Positions 44,425 through 53,176 of a stretch of 64,000 nt of DNA are shown here, in pieces. The notes beneath the pieces are model-generated. The model saw only the letters and a program-made list of their open reading frames with translations. It had not been told where the DNA came from and made no database searches. Numbering within the stretch: the first letter of the stretch is position 1; each line of letters begins with the position of its first letter. Made by a program: the position numbers and the translations under genes. Origin of the DNA: JAUSIF01 sp040901465 (GTDB lineage: Bacteria > Pseudomonadota > Alphaproteobacteria > Rhizobiales > Xanthobacteraceae); NCBI GenBank assembly GCA_040901465.1, contig JBBDYN010000002.1:62001-126000 (forward strand). Direction: 5' to 3'.

Positions 44425-45351
44425 CTACATCGTGCGCGCGGCGTCGTAGTAGTCGAGATCGAGATACTTGCGCGGATCGGTAAATTTTTTCTTAGGCTCG
44501 CCGTACTCGCCGCGCAATTCGAGCACCTGCTTGATTCCTTCGACGTCGACGCGCGCTTCTTGCTCGAAGCCGCCGGGCTTCGCAAGGAAAATCTTGCATG
44601 TCGCCGCCGCGAGCTCCGGCGTCATGTTGGACACCTTCTCGATCAGAATCGCCTCGGCCGCGCCCCGATTCGCCGGATGGAACAACCATCCGAGCGCGTC
44701 GAGATAGGCGCGAATGAAATCTCGCAGTGCATGGCGATTTTTTGTCGCCCATGACCGCCGCGCCGCGCCGACGATGCCCTGATAGCGCGGAAACACCTCC
44801 GACGCCTTCTGCAGGACGCGCAGGCCGACTTTCTCCGCAAGCAAATCGAACGGGGTGAGCAGGAGCGTGCCCGCGTGCTTGCCGGCCTTGAGCGCTTCCC
44901 AGCGCTGCATCACCCCACCCGCGCGCTCGAAGTTCACGTCGCTCTCCTTGATGCCGTTCACCGCCAGCATCTTCCGCAGCACGAACGCGAAGCCGGTGGT
45001 CATCGCGTCGACCGAGAGCGTTTTCCCTTTGAGGTCGGAATAGTTCCTGATGTCGCCCTGCACGACGAAACGCAGGAACGCGTCGTCGCCACCCATGAAA
45101 ACGAAAAGATCGGGCTCGCGGTCGATCGCCGCCTCTCCCTGTCCTTCCTGATACGCGACGACGTTGTCGAAACCGGTCATGCCGATTTCCCAATCGCCCC
45201 GGATCAGTCCGGAAAGCTGCTCCATCGAGCTCGTGGTGAGATGCATCTTCACCGCGAGATCGCGCCGCGCGAAAAATCCGCGCGCCTCGGCGGCCCACAG
45301 CGGCAGATTGAAGCCGCCGGGAAAAACGATGACGTTGATCGTCTCGGCCAT
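44425..45351 (-). CDS. NMT1/THI5-like substrate-binding domain protein without signal peptide
   Basis: 308 residues with the type II binding-protein fold: INVIVFPGGFNLPLWAAEAR, LSGLIRGDWEIGMTGFDNVV, DLKGKTLSVDAMTTGFAFVL. The N-terminus (MAETINVIVFPGG) has no hydrophobic leader, and no upstream start in frame supplies one, so it is predicted cytoplasmic. It is the last gene downstream of tupBCA-mop. It may be an intracellular binder or an enzyme-like NMT1 homolog; the ligand is unknown. Confidence 0.8.
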   Translation of the reverse strand: MAETINVIVFPGGFNLPLWAAEARGFFARRDLAVKMHLTTSSMEQLSGLIRGDWEIGMTGFDNVVAYQEGQGEAAIDREPDLFVFMGGDDAFLRFVVQGDIRNYSDLKGKTLSVDAMTTGFAFVLRKMLAVNGIKESDVNFERAGGVMQRWEALKAGKHAGTLLLTPFDLLAEKVGLRVLQKASEVFPRYQGIVGAARRSWATKNRHALRDFIRAYLDALGWLFHPANRGAAEAILIEKVSNMTPELAAATCKIFLAKPGGFEQEARVDVEGIKQVLELRGEYGEPKKKFTDPRKYLDLDYYDAARTM

Positions 45352-45399
45352 GTCGCCCTCCGCTGCCAACTCGGCTATCGGGCGTCGCGCTCGAATAGT

Positions 45400-45606
45400 T
45401 TAGTCAATCGCCACCATCACGTCGCTGGCCTTGACGACCGCATAGGCGGCCTGTCCGGCGGCGAGTTTCAGTTCGTCCACCGCCTCGTTCGTGATCGCGG
45501 CGGTCACGATCTGCCCGCCCACCTCGATCTTCACGTGCGCAGTGGTCGTTCCCTTCTTCACTTCGACGATCCTGCCTTTCAGCCGGTTGCGGGCGCTGAT
45601 CTTCAT
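45400..45606 (-). CDS. mop: Molbindin (Mop-type molybdate/tungstate-binding protein)
   Basis: 68-residue single Mop/TOBE domain: KISARNRLKGRIVEVKKGTT, HVKIEVGGQIVTAAITNEAV, LKLAAGQAAYAVVKASDVMV. Mop proteins assemble into hexamers that store molybdate or tungstate in the cytoplasm. It lies 55 nt downstream of tupA, so it most likely buffers oxyanion imported by the TupABC system. RBS GGAGG precedes the ATG. Confidence 0.93.
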   Translation of the reverse strand: MKISARNRLKGRIVEVKKGTTTAHVKIEVGGQIVTAAITNEAVDELKLAAGQAAYAVVKASDVMVAID

Positions 45607-45661
45607 CGGCTCCTCCGCTTACGGTGGCGACGCGCGATGACAGACTTGCGCGCCTTCGTCG

Positions 45662-46495
45662 TCAAGCCCCAGGCACGCTGGCGTTCGGGAAAAACAGCTG
45701 CTGGTTATTGATCTTGTAGTTGGCAATGGCCTTCTGGCCGTCTGGCGAAATAAGCCAATCGACGAACGCCTGGCCGAACTCCTTCTTCACGTGCTTGTGC
45801 TTCTCCGGATTGACCAGGATGACGCCGTATTGATTGAACAGCCGCTGGTCGCCTTCGACCGCGATGCCGAGTTCGCCGCGGTTCTTGAAATTGATCCAGG
45901 TGGCGCGGTCCGAGAGCACATAGCCGTTCGATGCCGAAGTCGTGTTGAGTGCGGCGCCCATGCCTTGGCCGATTTCCTTGTACCAATCGCCCCTGTCCTT
46001 CGCGATGTCGATGCCGGCCACTTTCCAAAGGTTCAGTTCGGCCGTGTGCGTGCCGGACTTGTCGCCGCGCGAGATGAACGGCGACGCCTTCGCTTTGATC
46101 GTCTTCAGCGCCGCCGCGATGTCCTTCGAGCCCTTGATGCCCGCGGGATCCGACTTCGGCCCGATCAGGACGAAGTCGTTGTACATCACCGGAAAGCGCT
46201 TCACGCCGAAGCCGTCCGCGATGAACTTCTCTTCCAGGCCCTTCGCGTGCACGAAAACGACATCGGAATCGCCGCGCCGGCCGGTGTCGAGCGCCTGGCC
46301 TGTGCCCTGCGAGACGACCTTCACGTCGATCCCGGTCTTCTGCTTGAACAGCGGCAGAATGTGATTGAACAGGCCCGAGTCGGTGGTCGAAGTCGTTGAC
46401 GACACGACGATCGACTTATCCTGCGCGAGCGCGGCGCCGCCGAGGCTTGTCGACAGTGCGATCGCTATGCCAAGAATGAAACGCCGATTGAGCAT
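45662..46495 (-). CDS. tupA: Tungstate ABC transporter substrate-binding protein TupA
   Basis: 277 residues with a Sec leader (MLNRRFILGIAIALSTSLGG, cut near ALAQD). The TupA motif SSTTSTTDSGLF is present near residue 31, followed by VVSQGTGQALDTGRRGDSDV and ISRGDKSGTHTAE. These segments distinguish TupA from ModA and WtpA. Downstream of tupC by 21 nt. High-affinity binder of tungstate in the periplasm. Confidence 0.95.
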   Translation of the reverse strand: MLNRRFILGIAIALSTSLGGAALAQDKSIVVSSTTSTTDSGLFNHILPLFKQKTGIDVKVVSQGTGQALDTGRRGDSDVVFVHAKGLEEKFIADGFGVKRFPVMYNDFVLIGPKSDPAGIKGSKDIAAALKTIKAKASPFISRGDKSGTHTAELNLWKVAGIDIAKDRGDWYKEIGQGMGAALNTTSASNGYVLSDRATWINFKNRGELGIAVEGDQRLFNQYGVILVNPEKHKHVKKEFGQAFVDWLISPDGQKAIANYKINNQQLFFPNASVPGA

Positions 46496-46516
46496 GGTAC
46501 CCCTCCTTCTTGCTTG

Positions 46517-47248
46517 TCAGATCACGAGGTCGCCGCGCACGAAGGCCGCGGCCTCGGGCGTCGCGGGTGCAGTAAAGAATGTTTCCGCCGGTGCGCGCTC
46601 GCAGACGCGGCCGCGCACGAGGAACACGATGTCGCCGGCAAGCCGCCGCGCCTGGCCGAGATCATGCGTCGCCATCACGATCTTCACGCCGGCGGCTGCG
46701 GTCGCGCGCACGATGTCCTCGACCGCCTTGGTCGAAGCCGGGTCGAGGCTCGCGGTCGGCTCATCGAGGAACAGGACCTCCGGATTGCGAGCGAGCGCGC
46801 GCGCAAGCGCGAGCCGTTGCTGCTCGCCGCCGGAAAGCCGGCGTGCGGGACGGTCGGCGAGACGTGCGAGACCCACCCGTTCAAGCAGCCTCCCCACGCT
46901 CTCTGCATGGTCGCCACGTGCAATGCCGCGCGAAGCGAGCGCATAGGCGACGTTTTCCGCCGCGGTCCGGCGCAGCATCACGGGCCGCTGAAACACCATT
47001 GCGCGCCGCATGCCGTCGGTGGCGTCGCGTCCGCCCCAGCTCACGCTCCCGGCGCTCGGCTCGATGAGCCCCATGCCGAGGCGAATGAGCGCGCTCTTGC
47101 CGGAGCCGTTCGGTCCGACGAGGAGGGTGGGAGAGCCCGGCGCGATCGCGAGCGAGATGCCGTCGAGGATCGTGACCGCGCTCGCGCGCACCGTCGCCGC
47201 CTCGAAGAAAACCGGGAGGTCGCTGATATTGGCGTGCATCGGTTTCAC
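46517..47248 (-). CDS. tupC: Tungstate ABC transporter ATP-binding protein TupC
   Basis: 243-residue ATPase: Walker A GPNGSGKSALI, signature LSGGEQQRLALARAL, Walker B VLFLDEPTASLD, switch MATHD. There is no C-terminal TOBE regulatory domain. GTG start overlaps the tupB stop (GTGA) with GAGGG just upstream; an ATG three codons later is the alternative. Confidence 0.93.
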   Translation of the reverse strand: MKPMHANISDLPVFFEAATVRASAVTILDGISLAIAPGSPTLLVGPNGSGKSALIRLGMGLIEPSAGSVSWGGRDATDGMRRAMVFQRPVMLRRTAAENVAYALASRGIARGDHAESVGRLLERVGLARLADRPARRLSGGEQQRLALARALARNPEVLFLDEPTASLDPASTKAVEDIVRATAAAGVKIVMATHDLGQARRLAGDIVFLVRGRVCERAPAETFFTAPATPEAAAFVRGDLVI

Positions 47249-47937
47249 CCGACCCTCAGCTCGCCGTAGCGCCGCACACCCGAGGCGATCGCGTTCACGC
47301 CGATCACGAGCGTGATCAGGACAAGCCCGAGGCCCATGGCGAGCGGGAGGTCGCCCTTCGACGTCTCGAGCGCGATCGCAGTGGTCATGGTGCGGGTGAA
47401 GCCGTCGATATTGCCGCCGACGATCATCACCGTGCCGACTTCCGCTGCCGCGCGCCCGAATCCCGCGAGCAAGGTCGTCACTAGGCTGAAGCGCGCGTCC
47501 CAGAGCAGCGTCGAAACGCGCCGCATCGGGCCGATGCGCATTGCCGTCAGCTCATCGCGGTATTCCACCCAGAGATCTTCGATCGTCTGGCGCGCGAGGG
47601 CCGCGATGATTGGGAGGACCAGGAGCGCCTGCGCGATGATCATGGCGCGCGGCGTGAACAGGATGCCGAGGAATCCGAGCGGCCCCGAGCGCGAGAACAG
47701 CAAATAGACCGCAAGCCCCACCACCACCGGCGGCAGGCCCATGAAGGCATTGATGACGACAACGATGAACACGCGCCCCGGGAAATGGACCAGCGCGAGG
47801 AAGGCGCCGAGCGGGAATCCGACGATGGCCGCGAGCGCCACCGCCAAAAGGCTCACATACAGCGACAACCCGACGATCGAATAGAGATTGGCGTCGCCGG
47901 AGAGCACCAATTGCAGCGCCGATGCGCCTTCGGGCAT
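47245..47937 (-). CDS. tupB: Tungstate ABC transporter permease TupB
   Basis: 230-residue permease with five to six TM helices; EAA-loop-like RQTIEDLWVEYRDELTAMRI, GFGRAAAEVGTVMIVGGNID is characteristic of TupB. The ATG at 47937 has the excellent RBS GGGGAGG; a longer frame to 47970 is less likely. First gene of tupBCA-mop; divergent from its likely regulator. Confidence 0.93.
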   Translation of the reverse strand: MPEGASALQLVLSGDANLYSIVGLSLYVSLLAVALAAIVGFPLGAFLALVHFPGRVFIVVVINAFMGLPPVVVGLAVYLLFSRSGPLGFLGILFTPRAMIIAQALLVLPIIAALARQTIEDLWVEYRDELTAMRIGPMRRVSTLLWDARFSLVTTLLAGFGRAAAEVGTVMIVGGNIDGFTRTMTTAIALETSKGDLPLAMGLGLVLITLVIGVNAIASGVRRYGELRVG

Positions 47938-48007
47938 CGAGAATTCCTCCCCAAGGAACGCTTGCATCATTTACGAGAACGATCAAAGATGGAAATTGTG
48001 CAACTAT

Positions 48008-48907
48008 ATGCAGGCTAAAGACATGCGATTGCTCACGACAACCGAGGCGGCGGACTATCTCCGCCTCAAGGAGCGCAAGCTCTATGAGCTCGTGGCCGAC
48101 GGCGCGATCCCCTGCACCAAGGTCACCGGCCGGTGGCTATTCCCGAGGGCCGAACTCGATCAGTGGCTGGCTTCAAGTCTCGTTTTGCCCGAGGGCATGC
48201 CTGCGCCTGAGCCGCCGCCCATTGTCGGCGGCAGCCACGATCCGTTGCTCGAATGGGCGCTGCGCGAAAGCGGCTCCGGCTTCGCGACGTTGCCCGAGGG
48301 AAGCGAGGCGGGCCTCGCGCGCTTTGCCGAGGGCGGAGTTGTCGCCGCCGCGATTCATCTGCACGCGCTCGAGAGCGACGGTATCGACGCGAATGTGGCG
48401 GCGCTGAAGTCGCGCGGCGACCTGCGCGACGCAGTATTGATTGGCTTCCTGCGCCGCGAGCAGGGTCTGCTCGTCGCCGCCGGCGATCCAAAGAAAATCC
48501 GCTCGATCGAAGACGTCGCGAAGAGCAAGGCCCGCGTTGCGACCCGTCCGGCTGGCGCAGGCGCCCAACTCTTGCTGCTCGCACTTTTGCATCGGGTGAA
48601 GATTGAACTCGGCTCGCTCACGCAGGTAAGCCCGCCGTGTCCCACGGGTCCCGACATCGCCCAGGCAATCCGCGCCGGCCGCGCAGATTGCGGCATCGCC
48701 ACCCGCTCGGTCGCGAATGCGGCCGGACTCGATTTCGTGCCGCTCGTCTGGGAACGTTTCGATCTCGTCGTGCGCCAGCGCGATTACTTTCGCAAGCCGA
48801 TGCAGGCGCTCTTTGGCTTCCTGCGCCCGCCCGCCTTCGCCGCGCGCGCGCAAGAACTCGGCGGCTACGATGTCTCGGCCGCGGGGCAAGTGCGTTACTC
48901 GCCTTGA
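48008..48907 (+). CDS. HTH DNA-binding/periplasmic-binding-like fusion regulator (ModE-like, tup regulator)
   Basis: About 299 residues. N-terminal MerR/excisionase-type helix-turn-helix (LLTTTEAADYLRLKERKLYE, KVTGRWLFPRAELDQWL) followed by a COG1910-type binding-protein domain (DPLLEWALRESGSGFATLPE, RAGRADCGIATRSVANAAGL, FDLVVRQRDYFRKPMQALFG). Such regulators sense molybdate or tungstate in the cytoplasm. Divergent from tupB with 70 bp between. Start could be 48008 or 48023. Confidence 0.85.
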   Translation: MQAKDMRLLTTTEAADYLRLKERKLYELVADGAIPCTKVTGRWLFPRAELDQWLASSLVLPEGMPAPEPPPIVGGSHDPLLEWALRESGSGFATLPEGSEAGLARFAEGGVVAAAIHLHALESDGIDANVAALKSRGDLRDAVLIGFLRREQGLLVAAGDPKKIRSIEDVAKSKARVATRPAGAGAQLLLLALLHRVKIELGSLTQVSPPCPTGPDIAQAIRAGRADCGIATRSVANAAGLDFVPLVWERFDLVVRQRDYFRKPMQALFGFLRPPAFAARAQELGGYDVSAAGQVRYSP

Positions 48908-49077
48908 ACGATACGTTCCCCGCTGATCCGGGGTCCATAACTTGGTGCGCCCGTGGCGATGGGTCCCGGGTCTGCGGCGCACCGCCACGCGCGCTCGCGC
49001 TGCGCCGCGCCCGGGAAACCGCCGGTTGTAGGATTCCCGCAATCGCGCTACCCCGCTCCCGACCGCGAGGGCGAACC

Positions 49078-49740
49078 GTGGAAGCACGCCTCGAAAAGCC
49101 GAAAGCCACGCGCAACGGCGCCGCCAATTCGCGCGATCCCGAGCGCACGCAAGCCGCGATCCTCGCCGCCGCGACCGCCGAGTTCACGGCCAAGGGCCTC
49201 GGCGGCGCGCGCGTCGACGAGATCGCGCGCCGCGCCCGCGTCAACAAGCGCATGATCTATCATTACTTCGGCGACAAGGCGGGGCTCTATCTCGCCGTGC
49301 TCGAGGCCGCCTATAGCGGCATCCGCACCGCCGAGCTCGGGCTCGCGCTCGCCGGCAAGGACCCGGTGGAAGGCATGCGCGAGCTCGTGCCCTTCACCTG
49401 GCAATATTTCATCGATCACCCGGAATTCCTCAGCCTGCTCGGCACCGAGAACCTGCACCGCGCGGCCTACCTCAAGAAATCGAAGAAGATCCGCGACCTG
49501 CATTCGCCGCTCGTCGGCATGATTGCGGATTTGCTGGAGCGCGGCGCAAAGCGGGGCGTGTTTCGCCGCGGCGTCGACCCGGTTGACTTGTATATTTCGA
49601 TTGCCGCGCTTGGCTTCTTCTACATGTCGAACCGCTTCACATTGTCGACGATCTTCGGTCGCGACCTCACCGCGCCGGCGAGCCTGGAGACCCGGGGAAG
49701 GACGATTGTCGAGGTGGTGCTTGCGTATTTGCGGCCATAA
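49078..49740 (+). CDS. TetR/AcrR family transcriptional regulator
   Basis: 220 residues: HTH region AAILAAATAEFTAKGLGGAR, VDEIARRARVNKRMIYHYFG, DKAGLYLAVLEAAY, then an all-helical ligand domain typical of the TetR C-terminal 2-type (FTWQYFIDHPEFLSLLGTEN). GTG start with GAGGGCG upstream. Neighbour genes are the tup regulator before and a convergent sulfatase after, so its targets are unclear. Confidence 0.9.
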   Translation: MEARLEKPKATRNGAANSRDPERTQAAILAAATAEFTAKGLGGARVDEIARRARVNKRMIYHYFGDKAGLYLAVLEAAYSGIRTAELGLALAGKDPVEGMRELVPFTWQYFIDHPEFLSLLGTENLHRAAYLKKSKKIRDLHSPLVGMIADLLERGAKRGVFRRGVDPVDLYISIAALGFFYMSNRFTLSTIFGRDLTAPASLETRGRTIVEVVLAYLRP

Positions 49741-49840
49741 GCCGCCTCGAACGGCAGCGGCTAGCTGGCAACAGAATTTTTCCTAATCGACCCCGAGCGG
49801 ACAGAAGCCCGGGTCAAGGCAGGGCCCGGCCCGCGCGAAG

Positions 49841-51472
49841 TCAGGGTCTCTCGCTGAACGGCTTCTTGTAAATTTGTTCGAACTCCGCTTCGTCCCAGAT
49901 TCCAATAAGGATGCCGCCCGGCTCGCGCGCCGACATGCGCTCGATTTCCTCGGACGACTTGGTAATTCGATTATGGTGTTGGCGCGCCCAGGCGAAGATT
50001 GCTTCATGCATGCGGCGGCGTATGTCTTCGTAGCCAGGATCGTCGCCGAGATCGCTGAGTTCCTGCGGGTCGTTCTCCAAGTCGAACAGGATCGGGCGGA
50101 AGTTCTCGCAGTGCACGTACTTCCACCGCTTGTCGCAGGCCATGATCAGCCGCGCGTCCTTTTCCTCGATTCCCAGATCGACGCGGGCATAGCGTGTCCC
50201 GTAGTCGTATTCGGAGAAGGCGCATTCGCGCCATGCCGCCGGCTGGCCGTCGCCGTGCAGTAGCGGGCTCAAAGAGCGTCCTTCGAGAACGTGCGGCTTT
50301 ATCGGCCCGCCAAAATATTCCAGGAGCGTCGGCGCCAGGTCGATGCCTTCGACAAGATGCTCCGACACCGTTCCCCTGGCCCCGTCGGCTGCCGGCCGCG
50401 GATCGTAAATGATGAGCGGGACACGCACCGACGGGTCGTGAAACAAGTCCTTTTCGCCCATCCAATGGTCGCCGAGATAGTCGCCGTGATCCGAACTGAA
50501 GACGATCATGGTGTTCTCGAACAGCCCGCGCTCCTCCATCCAGGCGAAGAGGCGGCCCATTTGGTCGTCGATCTGTTTGATCAGTCCCATGTACGCCGGG
50601 ATTACACGTTCGCGCACTTCATTTCGGGAAAACGCGCGGCAAATGCGCGTGTTCTGATATGCGCGGAAAACCGGGTGGCCGTTCTGCCGCTCGGCCTCGG
50701 AGCGCACTGGCTGCAGGACCTGGTTCGCGCCGTACATGTCGTGATACGGCGCCGGCACGATATACGGCCAATGCGGCTTGATGAATGAGAGGTGGCACAG
50801 CCACGGCTGGTCGCCGGCGTCCTTCATGAAGTCGATTGCGCGCGACGTCATGTATGGTGTTTCGGAATGTTCTTCCGGAATGCGCGCGGGCAGGTTGTTG
50901 TAGCGCAGGAGCCAGCCCGAAAGGACCTCGCCGTCGTCGCCTTCGGCGGAATTAGCCCAATCCTCCCACGGATTGCGGCTGTCGAAGCCTTGGCTGCGTA
51001 GATAGTCGTCGTAGTGCGGGTTCGGATCATACGCGCCGTATGGGTGAAGTCCGTCGTCGCGCTCGTACGGCTCGAAGCCGCATTCGGCGATGGTCACGCC
51101 GATCGGCGAATTGGGATCGATGCCGAGCCACTCCATTCCCTTCAGGTCCGGCGTCATGTGCGTCTTGCCGACGATGACGGCGCGCACGCCGAGCGGCCGG
51201 AGATGATCGCCGAGGGTGGGCTCGCCGACCCGCAGCGGAAATCCGTTCCAGGTCGACCCGTGCGAGCGGCAATAACGGCCCGTGTAATAACTCATTCGCG
51301 ACGCGCCGCAGATCGGCGATTGAACGTAGGCGCGCTGAAAGCGGACGCCGCGGGCGGCTAGTTCGTCGATGTGCGGCGTCTCGAGCGTCGGATGGCCGTA
51401 GCAGGACAGATAGTCCCAACGCAGCTGGTCGGCCATGATCCACAGAACGTTTCGCGCCGTTTCCTTACTCAC
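49841..51472 (-). CDS. Sulfatase family hydrolase (phosphonate monoester hydrolase-like)
   Basis: 543 residues of the alkaline phosphatase/sulfatase superfamily. C55 in SPICGASRMSYYTGR is the residue that would become formylglycine (CxAxR). The first metal motif reads ADQLRWDY (D15, Q16), and the late one SSDHGDYLGDH. A Gln in this first motif is recalled from Rhizobium-type phosphonate monoester hydrolases. No signal peptide, so cytoplasmic. GTG start has GGGGGG upstream; an ATG four codons earlier has no RBS. Divergent from tctC, so the substrate may be taken up by the TTT transporter. Confidence 0.88.
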   Translation of the reverse strand: MSKETARNVLWIMADQLRWDYLSCYGHPTLETPHIDELAARGVRFQRAYVQSPICGASRMSYYTGRYCRSHGSTWNGFPLRVGEPTLGDHLRPLGVRAVIVGKTHMTPDLKGMEWLGIDPNSPIGVTIAECGFEPYERDDGLHPYGAYDPNPHYDDYLRSQGFDSRNPWEDWANSAEGDDGEVLSGWLLRYNNLPARIPEEHSETPYMTSRAIDFMKDAGDQPWLCHLSFIKPHWPYIVPAPYHDMYGANQVLQPVRSEAERQNGHPVFRAYQNTRICRAFSRNEVRERVIPAYMGLIKQIDDQMGRLFAWMEERGLFENTMIVFSSDHGDYLGDHWMGEKDLFHDPSVRVPLIIYDPRPAADGARGTVSEHLVEGIDLAPTLLEYFGGPIKPHVLEGRSLSPLLHGDGQPAAWRECAFSEYDYGTRYARVDLGIEEKDARLIMACDKRWKYVHCENFRPILFDLENDPQELSDLGDDPGYEDIRRRMHEAIFAWARQHHNRITKSSEEIERMSAREPGGILIGIWDEAEFEQIYKKPFSERP

Positions 51473-51556
51473 GCATCCCCCCATATCGACGGCCCAAGGT
51501 CAGTATAACGGTATGCTGGCGTATCGCTTTGAATCGAGGCAGCCGCAATTGCGATC

Positions 51557-51595
51557 GTGCCGCAGAGCGGCACCCGGTACGAAATCCCATTGCGT
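51557..51595. promoter_or_regulatory. Double-palindrome element upstream of tctCBA
   Basis: GTGCCGCAGAGCGGCAC (51557-51573; 7-bp arms, 3-nt centre) followed by a region ending in AAATCCCATTGCGT. The same composite element occurs at 55632-55669 next to the iclR gene, so it is probably an IclR-type operator. It lies between the sulfatase-like gene (minus) and tctC (plus), where it could control both. Confidence 0.7.
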
Positions 51596-51670
51596 GGTCC
51601 GCGAATACTCGGAGAGTCGACGATGATCGCGCATCGACTTGGTCGAGATCGAATGCGGGAGGGGAACAAC

Positions 51671-52645
51671 ATGCGCCGTCTTATCCTGATCATTCTTGCC
51701 GTCATCGCGTCCGTTGTCTGGTCGGCGGAATCTCCGCTTCGCGCGCAGTTGTCCGAACAGCCGATCCGCATCGTATTTCCGTTCGCCGCCGGCGGCTCCG
51801 GGGACGCGCTTACCCGTATGCTCGCCGAGCAATTGCGCGCTGCTCTCAACCGGCCGGTCGTCGTGGAGAACGTGACCGGCGCCGCTGGCCGCCTCGGCAC
51901 GCGTCAGGTGATCGCCGCGGTGCCGGACGGCAGGACGCTGCTGCTCACGCCGATCGCTCCGGTTGCCGTTTATCAGCACGTCTACAAGGACCTCGGCTAT
52001 AATCCGCTCACGGATCTGGTTTCGGTCTCCCAGGTTGCGGCGTTCGAGTTCGGCATCGCGGTCGGGCCGCAGGTTCCGGTCAAGACGCTGAGGGAGCTAG
52101 TGCAGTGGGCGAAGGCGAATCCCAAGCAGGCGAGCTATGGCTCTCCTGCGGCCGGTTCGCTGCCGCATTTCTTCGGCGTCCTGTTCGGCCGCAAGGCGGG
52201 CATCGACCTTGTGCACGTTGGCTACCGCGGCTCGGCGCCGGCGATGACCGATCTGGCCGGCGGACAGATTCCGATCGTGGTCACCACGACGAGCGATATG
52301 CTCGCCATGCACAAGGCCGGGCGTGTCAATATTCTCGCCACTTCGGATTCCAAGCGTTCGCCGCTCGTCCCCGACGTGCCGACGTTCCGCGAGGCGGGAT
52401 ACGACATCGAGGGTGCGGCGTGGTATGCGGTGTTCGCGCCCGCCAAGACCCCGGTTGCGATCGTGGACCAGTATTCCAAGATTCTCAGCGATGCAGTGAA
52501 ACGGCCGGAGACAAAGGAACAATTGTTGAAGATGGGCCTCTACGCAACCGGCACCACGCGCGAGGAATTGGCAAAGATTCAGAAAGACGATTCCGATCGC
52601 TGGGCGCCGGCGGTGAAGGCGTCGGGATTCACGCCGGACCAATAG
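51671..52645 (+). CDS. tctC: Tripartite tricarboxylate transporter substrate-binding protein TctC
   Basis: 324 residues with a Sec leader (MRRLILIILAVIASVVWSAE). TctC/Bug-family signatures: QPIRIVFPFAAGGSGDALTR, VVENVTGAAGRLGTRQV, VPDVPTFREAGYDIEGAAWY. RBS GGGAGGGG. First gene of tctCBA. Binds a carboxylate in the periplasm; Bug proteins have diverse ligands. Confidence 0.93.
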   Translation: MRRLILIILAVIASVVWSAESPLRAQLSEQPIRIVFPFAAGGSGDALTRMLAEQLRAALNRPVVVENVTGAAGRLGTRQVIAAVPDGRTLLLTPIAPVAVYQHVYKDLGYNPLTDLVSVSQVAAFEFGIAVGPQVPVKTLRELVQWAKANPKQASYGSPAAGSLPHFFGVLFGRKAGIDLVHVGYRGSAPAMTDLAGGQIPIVVTTTSDMLAMHKAGRVNILATSDSKRSPLVPDVPTFREAGYDIEGAAWYAVFAPAKTPVAIVDQYSKILSDAVKRPETKEQLLKMGLYATGTTREELAKIQKDDSDRWAPAVKASGFTPDQ

Positions 52646-52702
52646 AGACTCCGGTTCGCCGCGGGTCACGGCGGAGCCAACCTCTTGCATGGCGTGTCGG
52701 TG

Positions 52703-53167
52703 ATGCCGGCCTTCATAAGGAATCCGAAGGACTTTTGTTGCGGGCTTCTGCTCCTCGCGATCGCGGCGCTCTTTGCAGTCGGACTGCTGGACCTGCCGCT
52801 CGGCAGCGCGTTCCGCATGGGCCCGGGGTATTTCCCGCTTGTGCTGACATTGCTGCTTGCGGGTCTCGGCGCCGCAATTCTCGTCAACGGCCTGCGCCGT
52901 CATGGCGAGCCCATCGGCCCAATACCGTGGCGCGGGATCCTGCTCATCACGCTGCCGATCGTGTTCTTCGGCGTCACGCTGAAGGGGTTCGGGCTCATGC
53001 CGTCGCTGTCGATCGCCGTTCTGGCATCGACGTTCGCGGCGCGGGAATGGAGTCCCTTGGTCGCCTTGACGACCACCGCGGCGCTGGTCGCGGGCTGCGT
53101 CGCCATTTTTGTCTACGCATTGGGCTTGCCGCTCTCGCTCTACGGTCCCTGGGTCGGCGGCTATTGA
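52703..53167 (+). CDS. tctB: Tripartite tricarboxylate transporter small membrane protein TctB
   Basis: 154 residues, four predicted TM helices (CCGLLLLAIAALFAVGLLDL, PLVLTLLLAGLGAAILVNGL and two more). MGPGYFP is the typical TctB motif. I chose the ATG giving MPAFIRNPKDF; a TTG six codons upstream is less likely. Between tctC and tctA. Confidence 0.88.
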   Translation: MPAFIRNPKDFCCGLLLLAIAALFAVGLLDLPLGSAFRMGPGYFPLVLTLLLAGLGAAILVNGLRRHGEPIGPIPWRGILLITLPIVFFGVTLKGFGLMPSLSIAVLASTFAAREWSPLVALTTTAALVAGCVAIFVYALGLPLSLYGPWVGGY

Positions 53168-53176
53168 AGCTCGCCC

